A stretch of 64,000 nucleotides of DNA from Oscillospiraceae bacterium (GTDB lineage Bacteria; Bacillota; Clostridia; Oscillospirales; Acutalibacteraceae). Location: assembly GCA_015066565.1 (NCBI GenBank), contig SVOB01000001.1, forward strand, positions 558,001 to 622,000, read 5' to 3'. Shown in pieces: positions 38,191 through 46,588 of the stretch. The translations under genes and the position numbers were made by a program. Below the pieces are notes generated by a model, which saw only the letters and a program-made list of their open reading frames with translations, did not search any database and was not told the origin of the DNA. The first letter of the stretch is position 1. Each line of letters opens with the position of its first letter.

Positions 38191-38253
38191 GCTGTATACG
38201 CGTTCTTCTAATTCCGTAATGCTCCCTCCCTTTCGTTTTATTTTAAGAAAATT

Positions 38254-39459
38254 TTACTTCAGTATTTCAAGAATCTTTTCGGGAATATGTCTTTTGATAA
38301 ATTCGCTTTCAAGAGCTGTTTTTTTCGCTTCGTCAAGAGTTGAGGGAAGCTTTCTGAAATTCTTTAACTCCTCTTCGTCAGCAGTAAAGAGGTTGAAATC
38401 CGCTACAAACGGTAAATCAAGCTTGTTTTCGATTCCGTAAAGCCCCGCGTAAATAATAAGGGCGAAGGCGATATACGGGTTTACCGTCGGGTCGGGAGAA
38501 CGAAGCTCAGCCCGCTTATATTCGCCGTATGCGGCAGGAATTCTTACAAGCTGGGAACGGTTTTCGCTTGACCACGAAACATATTTCGGAGCCTTGTTCG
38601 TTCCGAGTCGCTCATAGGATTTTTCCGTAGGATTAAGAAATGCCGTCATTTCTATAGCCTTTTCAAGCACGCCCGCTATAGTATAGGGCATAATATTGCT
38701 TTCGCTGTCCGAGAAAACCGAAAAATTAATATGGAAGCCGTTACCGGGCAGGCTTTCAAGCGGTTTAGCCGTAAAGTCGGCATAAAGCCCGTTTCTCTTG
38801 GCGACAGTATTGACTACCGTCTGGAACGTCATTACGTTGTCGGCGGCGGTAAGCGGGTCGGAATAACGGAAATCAATTTCGTTCTGTCCCGGTCCCTCCT
38901 CATGATGAGAGCTTTCGGGCTTTATTCCCATCTGCTCAAGCGTAAGACAGATTTCACGGCGGATATTCTCTCCCCTGTCCTGAGGGGCTAAATCCATATA
39001 GGAAGCGTTGTCGTAGGGAATTCTGGTCGGTTCGTCATTCTCGTCGAGCTTAAAGAGATAAAACTCCTGCTCGGCGCCGAAGCGGAATTCATACCCCGCC
39101 TCCTTTGCCTGTTCAACAGCCTTGATGAGTATCGCTCTTGTATCACATTCAAACGGTCTTCCGTCGGGATAGGTAATCGAGCAGTACATTCTTACAACCT
39201 TGCCGTGCTCGGGTCTCCAGGGAAGAACACAGAGTGTATCGCAATCGGGATGAAGCAATAAATCCGAATGAACCTCTCCGCCGAAGCCGGAAATAGCGGA
39301 ACCGTCAATCGTTATTCCGTATTCAAAAGCCCTCGGAAGCTCATCAGCTAAAATAGATATATTCTTCTGCTTTCCGAAAACGTCACAGAACGCAAGGCGG
39401 ACAAATTTAACGTCCTCCTCAACACAAAACTGCATAACCTCGTCTTTTGTGTATTTCAT
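38254..39459 (-). CDS. glnA: Glutamine synthetase type I
   Basis: FRFGAEQEFYLFKLD, SHHEEGPGQNEIDF, NGFHINFS, EYKRAELRSPDPTVNPYIAFA; start at MKYTKDEV. Confidence 0.95.
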   Translation of the reverse strand: MKYTKDEVMQFCVEEDVKFVRLAFCDVFGKQKNISILADELPRAFEYGITIDGSAISGFGGEVHSDLLLHPDCDTLCVLPWRPEHGKVVRMYCSITYPDGRPFECDTRAILIKAVEQAKEAGYEFRFGAEQEFYLFKLDENDEPTRIPYDNASYMDLAPQDRGENIRREICLTLEQMGIKPESSHHEEGPGQNEIDFRYSDPLTAADNVMTFQTVVNTVAKRNGLYADFTAKPLESLPGNGFHINFSVFSDSESNIMPYTIAGVLEKAIEMTAFLNPTEKSYERLGTNKAPKYVSWSSENRSQLVRIPAAYGEYKRAELRSPDPTVNPYIAFALIIYAGLYGIENKLDLPFVADFNLFTADEEELKNFRKLPSTLDEAKKTALESEFIKRHIPEKILEILK

Positions 39460-39478
39460 ATCGAAGCCTTCTTTCAAA

Positions 39479-39535
39479 GTAAAAATGCGCCCATTAAAAA
39501 CGGGGGCCCGCCCGGAATTAATGAACGCCTTTGCT
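39479..39535 (-). promoter_or_regulatory. glnA leader hairpin (terminator-like) carrying the GCAAAGGCGTT motif
   Basis: Minus strand GCGTTCATTAA ... TTAATGGGCGC stem with inner GC hairpin, followed by ATTTTT. Confidence 0.6.
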
Positions 39536-39544
39536 CATAAAAAT

Positions 39545-39573
39545 AATATACCTTATCATTTTTTTCGTGTCAA
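39545..39573 (-). promoter_or_regulatory. glnA promoter
   Basis: Minus strand TTGACA-17 bp-TATATT. Confidence 0.75.
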
Positions 39574-39583
39574 GAAAAAAGTA

Positions 39584-39612
39584 TTGACAAATAAAAAAAA
39601 TAGGTGTAACAT
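39584..39612 (+). promoter_or_regulatory. gdhA promoter
   Basis: TTGACA-17 bp-TAACAT; -35 only 10 bp from the divergent glnA -35. Confidence 0.75.
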
Positions 39613-39629
39613 AAGCCTGTAATTTTTGA

Positions 39630-41036
<1,407 letters not shown>

Positions 41037-41076
41037 TAAGAAGCTATTGACGTAATCCGTCATAGTGATACAACCC

Positions 41077-41121
41077 AAAGCAAGGGCGTCATTGATTTTT
41101 CAGTGGCGTCCTTCGCTTTTT
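41077..41121 (+). terminator. Hairpin downstream of gdhA / upstream of guaA with the shared GCAAGGGCGTC motif
   Basis: AAGCAAGGGCGTCATTG-ATTTTT-CAGTGGCGTCCTTCGCTTTTT. Confidence 0.7.
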
Positions 41122-41202
41122 AACAGGCTAAAATTTGTAATTCACTTGAATTACACTCTGTTTTTGATATAATATAAGCATCTTTTCTTCGGGGTGATTA
41201 AT

Positions 41203-42729
41203 TTGGAAAAAATCTTGGTTCTCGATTTCGGCGGTCAGTATAACCAGCTCATAGCCCGCCGTGTCCGTGACAACAGGGTGTATGCGGAAATTCTTCCCTA
41301 TACAACAGACCTTGACACAATAAGAAAAAATAAATACAAGGGTATTATCTTTACGGGCGGGCCTAACTCGGTTTTCGATATGTCCTCGCCTCATTACAGC
41401 CGTGAAATTCTCGACCTCGGCATTCCCGTGCTCGGAATCTGCTACGGCTGTCAGCTAATAGCGTGGATGGAAAACGGCGTTGTTTCAACCGCCCCCGTTT
41501 CGGAATACGGAAAAATCGAACTGACTGTCGGAAAGTCAGCCTTGTTCGATAATATTCCCGAAAAATCAATCGTCTGGATGAGCCACACCGACTATATTTC
41601 TTCGGCTCCCGAGGGGTATGAGGTAATTGCAACTACTCCCGACTGTCCGTGCGCGGCTATGCAGAACACGAAAAAGAATATTTACGCCGTTCAGTTTCAT
41701 CCCGAGGTAACTCATTCTCAGTACGGCGAACAGATTTTATATAATTTTCTTTACAACATCTGCGGTTGCAAGGGCGAATGGGTAATGGACAGCTTTATAG
41801 ACTCAACAGTCGAAAAACTTCGCAATCAGATAGGCGACAAAAACGTCATTCTCGGTCTTTCGGGCGGAGTTGACAGCTCGGTTGCGGCGGCGCTTCTCTC
41901 AAAGGCTGTCGGGAAGCAGTTGACCTGCGTTTTCGTTGACCAGGGCTTAATGAGAAAAAACGAGGGCGATTTCGTTGAAAAAACCTTCACCTCGCTTTTT
42001 GATATGAATTTTGTAAGGGTTAATTGCGGCGATATTTTTCTTGAAAAACTAAAGGGCGTAACCGACCCCGAACAGAAGCGAAAGATAATCGGAACTGAAT
42101 TTTTCAATGTTTTCTGGAACGAAATCCGAAAGCAGAACGATAAGGGCTATTTCGCCCAGGGCACGATTTATCCCGACTGTATTGAATCGGGCAAGGGCGA
42201 CGCAGACGTTATCAAAACCCATCACAACAGGGTTAAAACGCCCGAGGACGTTGAATTTTTAGGCATAATCGAACCTCTTGCCGACCTTTTCAAGGACGAG
42301 GTTCGTAAGGTAGGCGAAAAGCTCGGTATTCCGAGAGAGCTCGTCTGGCGTCAGCCGTTCCCGGGACCCGGTCTCGGAGTAAGAATAATCGGCGAAATCA
42401 CAAAGGAAAAAATCGAGCTTTTACAGAACGCCGATTTTGTTCTGCGTGACGAAATGGCGAGAAACGGCTATGAGAGGAATATGTCACAGTTTTTCTGCGT
42501 GCTTCCCGACGTTAAAACCGTCGGCGTTATGGGCGACCACAGAACGTACGACAACCTTATAATCATAAGAGCCGTCACAACCGACGATTTTATGACAGCC
42601 GACTGGGCGAGAATCCCCTATGATATTCTCGCTAAGGTTTCAAACCGAATAACTAACGAGGTCAAGGGTATAAACAGGGTTGTCTATGATATAACCTCAA
42701 AACCCCCGGCAACAGTTGAATATGAATAA
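41203..42729 (+). CDS. guaA: GMP synthase (glutamine-hydrolysing)
   Basis: ILVLDFGGQYNQLIARRVRD, GICYGCQLIAW, FHPEVTHS, GLSGGVDSSVAA, QPFPGPGLGVRI, SKPPATVEYE; probable TTG start at 41203 with GGGGTG RBS. Confidence 0.96.
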   Translation: MEKILVLDFGGQYNQLIARRVRDNRVYAEILPYTTDLDTIRKNKYKGIIFTGGPNSVFDMSSPHYSREILDLGIPVLGICYGCQLIAWMENGVVSTAPVSEYGKIELTVGKSALFDNIPEKSIVWMSHTDYISSAPEGYEVIATTPDCPCAAMQNTKKNIYAVQFHPEVTHSQYGEQILYNFLYNICGCKGEWVMDSFIDSTVEKLRNQIGDKNVILGLSGGVDSSVAAALLSKAVGKQLTCVFVDQGLMRKNEGDFVEKTFTSLFDMNFVRVNCGDIFLEKLKGVTDPEQKRKIIGTEFFNVFWNEIRKQNDKGYFAQGTIYPDCIESGKGDADVIKTHHNRVKTPEDVEFLGIIEPLADLFKDEVRKVGEKLGIPRELVWRQPFPGPGLGVRIIGEITKEKIELLQNADFVLRDEMARNGYERNMSQFFCVLPDVKTVGVMGDHRTYDNLIIIRAVTTDDFMTADWARIPYDILAKVSNRITNEVKGINRVVYDITSKPPATVEYE

Positions 42730-42735
42730 GGAATT

Positions 42736-42763
42736 AACGGGCTTGACTTCAAGTCCGTTTTTT
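42736..42763 (+). terminator. guaA terminator
   Basis: AACGGGCTTGACTTCAAGTCCGTTTTTT. Confidence 0.8.
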
Positions 42764-42764
42764 A

Positions 42765-42793
42765 TTGACATATATAATGAAAAATGCTAAAAT
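42765..42793 (+). promoter_or_regulatory. Promoter for palindromic leader/ncRNA
   Basis: TTGACA-17 bp-TAAAAT. Confidence 0.65.
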
Positions 42794-42799
42794 GAATTT

Positions 42800-42979
42800 G
42801 CCAAATATAACTAAATATAAATTGTGTTTCAGCGCATACACTAAGTGTGTCTTTTTATCTCTTGATAAAAATGCATGCTCTTTATTCACATGCTTAGTTC
42901 TATGCGCAATGTGTTTAGTTATGTTTGGCGACAGTTGGAGCAGCGTTTTTTGTGCGTAGCTTCGGCTGCGCACTTTTTT
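42800..42979 (+). ncRNA. Putative structured RNA or leader: about 130-nt imperfect palindrome plus UUCG-tetraloop terminator
   Basis: GCCAAATATAACTAAA...TTTAGTTATGTTTGGC arms, inner GCGCATA.ACTAAG / CTTAG..TATGCGC, apical TTTTTATC-TCTT-GATAAAAA, then GTGCGTAGC-TTCG-GCTGCGCAC-TTTTTT. Confidence 0.55.
42952..42979 (+). terminator. UUCG-tetraloop intrinsic terminator
   Basis: GTGCGTAGC TTCG GCTGCGCAC TTTTTT. Confidence 0.85.
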
Positions 42980-43013
42980 AATTTGCATTCATTTTTATCG
43001 GGAGGTAAATATT

Positions 43014-45941
43014 GTGGATACTAACAGAAATGAAAACGAAAGAAGAAAAAGCGGTCACGGCATAATTAAAACAGTGATTGCCGTGGTAATTGCCCTGCTT
43101 CTGATGTTCGGTATCTCGGCAGGCGTGGCAAAGTATTTTGTCAAAAAGGCAGTCGTCCCCGCTTCAAATATTCCGAACGGTCTTTCGGCTTATGAGCTGG
43201 CTGTTCAGAACGGCTTTGACGGCTCTCTGCAGGACTGGCTGAAATCTCTTTCGGGCAAGTCCGCCTATGAGATAGCCAAGGATAACGGCTATACGGGAAC
43301 TGAAAGCGAGTGGGTAAAGTTAGTTGAAAACAACTCCCAAAACACGGCAACAATTAAATCGTCATATTTTTCGGGCGATAATCTTATCATAAAGCTGTCT
43401 GACGGAACAGAGGTTAATCTCGGCTCAGTCAGAGGTCCTAAAGGTGCTGACGGAAAAGACGGAGCTAACGGCGTAAACGGCAAAGACGGCTCGACAGGCG
43501 CAAAGGGCGCTGACGGTAAGGACGGCAAAGACGGTGCTGACGGTCAAAACGGTGCTGACGGTACAGGCATTACCTCCGTTTATGTTGACGATACAAATCA
43601 ATTCATAATCAATTTAAGTGACGGAAGCGAAATCAACCTCGGCGCAATAGCAGGTATCAACGGTGCTGACGGTGCAAATGGCGCAGACGGTAAATCCGCT
43701 TACGATATTGCAAAAGATAACGGATTTACGGGCACAGAAGCGGAATGGCTGGATTCACTCAAGGGTGCTGATGGTCAAAACGGACTTGACGGCACTAACG
43801 GTACAAACGGAACTGACGGTACAGACGGCGTAGGTATTGAGAATATCAGCATTGATACCGATGGCAAATTAAAGATAAGACTTACAAGCGGAACAATGTT
43901 AGACCTCGGCGTTATCAAGGGTGCTGATGGTCAGAACGGAACTAACGGCACAAACGGAGCCGACGGAAAATCCGCTTATGAAATAGCAGTTGATAACGGC
44001 TACACTGGTACTGAAACCGAGTGGCTTGCCTCCCTTATCGGCGCAAACGGAACTAACGGTACTAACGGAACGAACGGTACAGACGGAGTCGGCATTGACA
44101 CCATTACCGTTGACACAGACGGAAAACTCATTGTAACCCTGACAAACGGCTCAACGGTTGACCTCGGCGTAATCAAAGGCGAAAAGGGCGAAAAAGGTGA
44201 AAATGGTACCAACGGTATAAATGGTACTAACGGAACAAACGGCGCTGACGGTAAATCTGCATTTGAAATCGCACAGGACAACGGCTATACGGGAACAGTA
44301 ACCGAATGGCTTGCCTCAATCAACGGAGCAGACGGAGCTGACGGTGAAGACGGAAGAGGCGTATCGGGCGTTGAAATCAATACTGCAGGCGAGCTTGTAC
44401 TTACTTTCACAGATTCCACATCTGTAAATCTCGGTAATATCAAGGGCGCAGACGGTCAGAACGGCACCAACGGCGCAGATGGCAAATCCGCTTATGAAAT
44501 CGCAGTAGATAACGGCTACACGGGAACAGAAGCAGAGTGGCTTACTTCCCTTATCGGTGCTGACGGAACTGACGGTGCGAACGGCACTGACGGTACTGAT
44601 GGCACAGACGGAGTAGGTATTGATACTATTACCGTTGATACAGACGGAAAGCTCATTGTAACACTTACAAACGGCTCAACAGTGGACCTTGGCGTTATCA
44701 AGGGCGACAAGGGCGACAAAGGTGATAACGGTACAAACGGTACTGACGGTAAATCCGCTTTTGAAATAGCACAGGACAATGGCTATACAGGAACTGTAAC
44801 CGAATGGCTTGAAACACTTAAGGGTGCAGACGGTACAAACGGCACTGATGGTACAGACGGAATCGGAATTCAGACCGTTGAAATTGAAACAACAGGTAAT
44901 TTGAAGGTTACTCTTACAAACGGCACAGTCCTCAACCTTGGCAATATCAAGGGTGCTGATGGTTTGGTAATTTCCGCTTCACAGATTAACGCTTCGGGCG
45001 AGCTTGTGCTTACATACACAGACGGTACAAGCACAAATCTCGGCAAGGTTGTCGGTGACAACGGAGCCAATGGCACAAATGGAACCAACGGTACTGACGG
45101 CGTCGGCATACAGACTGTTGATCTCTCGGCAACGGGTGATTTGAGCGTTACTCTTACAAGCGGTACAGTCCTCAATCTTGGCAATATCAAGGGTGCTGAC
45201 GGTAACGGCATAGCAAGCACTCTTATCAATACCGACGGTGAGCTTGAAATATCTTTTACTGACGGAACAACTACAAATGTCGGTAAAGTCGTTGGTAACA
45301 ATGGTACCAACGGAACAAACGGCACTAACGGTACAAATGGAACTGACGGCAGAGGAATTCAAAGCTGTGAAATTGTCAGTGGCGATTTGATTATTACCTA
45401 TACTGATGGAACTACACAAAATGCCGGTTCGATTGGCAGTTCTGGAAATACCGATTATAACGATTTCTTAACATTCGAGTTATTGGCAAACGACACTTAT
45501 TCAGTAACGGGTTCTGTTATATCATTTAAGAATCTATCCATACCTTCAAGTTATAATGGCAAACCTGTCACGGAAATCGGTAGCGAAGCTTTTGGAGGAG
45601 ATCCATCACTTAAAACCGTCATAATACCTAACTCAATCGAAAAAATTAATGGAGGTTCTTTTAGCAACTGTTCCAATCTAACATCAATAAATATTCCTTC
45701 AAGTGTTAAATATATAGGTCGGGGTGCTTTTTCTGGTTCCTCTCAGTTTTGTGTTACTTTAGAAGACGACACAAATTGGAAGGGATATGCTTACATAAGT
45801 GATAGTTATAATAATACAAATTATAATGGTTTAGCTTTTAACGGAACATTAACTTCGAGTCGATTGACAGCGAATGGGACATATAGAATTGATAATTATA
45901 AAACATGTCTCGATAGCGGAATATATTATACTCACGAGTAG
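43014..45941 (+). CDS. Collagen-like (Gly-X-Y) repeat membrane-anchored surface protein with C-terminal BspA-like leucine-rich repeats
   Basis: N-terminal TM (KTVIAVVIALLLMFGISAGVAKYF); GTNGTDG/GADGKDG repeats; repeated GKSAYEIAxDNGYTGTExEWL and GVGIDTITVDTDGKLIVTLTNGSTVDLGVIKG units; C-term SEAFGGDPSLKTVIIPNSIEKINGGSFSNCSNLTSINIPSSVKYIG. Confidence 0.88.
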   Translation: MDTNRNENERRKSGHGIIKTVIAVVIALLLMFGISAGVAKYFVKKAVVPASNIPNGLSAYELAVQNGFDGSLQDWLKSLSGKSAYEIAKDNGYTGTESEWVKLVENNSQNTATIKSSYFSGDNLIIKLSDGTEVNLGSVRGPKGADGKDGANGVNGKDGSTGAKGADGKDGKDGADGQNGADGTGITSVYVDDTNQFIINLSDGSEINLGAIAGINGADGANGADGKSAYDIAKDNGFTGTEAEWLDSLKGADGQNGLDGTNGTNGTDGTDGVGIENISIDTDGKLKIRLTSGTMLDLGVIKGADGQNGTNGTNGADGKSAYEIAVDNGYTGTETEWLASLIGANGTNGTNGTNGTDGVGIDTITVDTDGKLIVTLTNGSTVDLGVIKGEKGEKGENGTNGINGTNGTNGADGKSAFEIAQDNGYTGTVTEWLASINGADGADGEDGRGVSGVEINTAGELVLTFTDSTSVNLGNIKGADGQNGTNGADGKSAYEIAVDNGYTGTEAEWLTSLIGADGTDGANGTDGTDGTDGVGIDTITVDTDGKLIVTLTNGSTVDLGVIKGDKGDKGDNGTNGTDGKSAFEIAQDNGYTGTVTEWLETLKGADGTNGTDGTDGIGIQTVEIETTGNLKVTLTNGTVLNLGNIKGADGLVISASQINASGELVLTYTDGTSTNLGKVVGDNGANGTNGTNGTDGVGIQTVDLSATGDLSVTLTSGTVLNLGNIKGADGNGIASTLINTDGELEISFTDGTTTNVGKVVGNNGTNGTNGTNGTNGTDGRGIQSCEIVSGDLIITYTDGTTQNAGSIGSSGNTDYNDFLTFELLANDTYSVTGSVISFKNLSIPSSYNGKPVTEIGSEAFGGDPSLKTVIIPNSIEKINGGSFSNCSNLTSINIPSSVKYIGRGAFSGSSQFCVTLEDDTNWKGYAYISDSYNNTNYNGLAFNGTLTSSRLTANGTYRIDNYKTCLDSGIYYTHE
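43800..45360 (+). repeat. Tandem intragenic repeats within the collagen-like gene
   Basis: Near-identical blocks recur (e.g. about 44000-44330 vs about 44500-44815) with shared GVGIDTITVDTDGKLIVTLTNGSTVDLGVIKG. Confidence 0.75.
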
Positions 45942-45980
45942 TAAACATCCAAGAATAATTAGAACCACAGAGGAATAATT

Positions 45981-46358
45981 ATGAAAAAAGAACTACCATT
46001 CAATAGGTTTGGAGAATGCATTTTACGTGAATACCATTTGTTTGATTTTCGCCCCATAGAAGTTAAAAGAAAATATTCTGCTAATTCAAATTGTGATTTG
46101 GATATTTATAAAATGAAATTTAATTGGACATGGGACGGATATGAAGGGTATGGTGAACTTGATTTTTCCATATCTAAAGGGATAGTTTGTAATTATTATG
46201 GAGAAAAGAATTCATTTCTTTCAGTCTATTCGTACTCTAAAGAATTATCACATGGGCGATATGAGTGCGGAATCCATAATGATGAAACATTAGAACTATT
46301 ATTTAATAGAATGCTCCAAGCTCTTGACATTTCAAAATATATTAGAAACGAAGTATAA
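45981..46358 (+). CDS. Small uncharacterised aromatic-rich cytosolic protein (AT-rich gene)
   Basis: 125-aa ORF with GAGGAA RBS directly after the collagen-like gene; composition differs from surrounding genes. Confidence 0.6.
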   Translation: MKKELPFNRFGECILREYHLFDFRPIEVKRKYSANSNCDLDIYKMKFNWTWDGYEGYGELDFSISKGIVCNYYGEKNSFLSVYSYSKELSHGRYECGIHNDETLELLFNRMLQALDISKYIRNEV

Positions 46359-46457
46359 CATCACCAAAGCCAATCTTTCCCCGTTGCAAAGCGTCTGCGG
46401 TTTGGGCGGTGCGGTACTTCCGCCGTTTATGCGACTCAGGACTACCAGATACAACAG

Positions 46458-46497
46458 AAAAAGCAGGATTGAAATACTAATCAATCCTGCTTTTTTT
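46458..46497. terminator. Intrinsic terminator
   Basis: AAAAAGCAGGATTG...CAATCCTGCTTTTTTT. Confidence 0.85.
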
Positions 46498-46588
46498 ATG
46501 TAAAACGCTTAGGGGAATTTTTATTCTCATTTTAAAAAATGTATGATATAATAAATAAACAAATCGCTATTTCCCGAGGTGAAGAGGA

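Noticed and set aside
42800-42929. Firm call as 6S RNA
   Set aside because: Overall shape fits, but I cannot verify the conserved bubble sequence without a covariance search; kept only as a candidate ncRNA.
42765-42959. 64-aa plus-strand and 79-aa minus-strand ORFs over the palindrome
   Set aside because: The start coincides with promoter elements and both translations reflect inverted-repeat symmetry; better explained as structured RNA.
43800-45360. Repeat array that could superficially suggest CRISPR
   Set aside because: Repeats are in frame, coding (GTNGTDG) and degenerate, without constant-length unique spacers or cas genes.
43141-45419. Multiple long antisense ORFs (VPFVPLVPFAPS-type) opposite the collagen-like gene
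   Set aside because: They mirror the low-complexity Gly-X-Y codons on the other strand; no RBS or recognisable domains; artefacts of the repeat.
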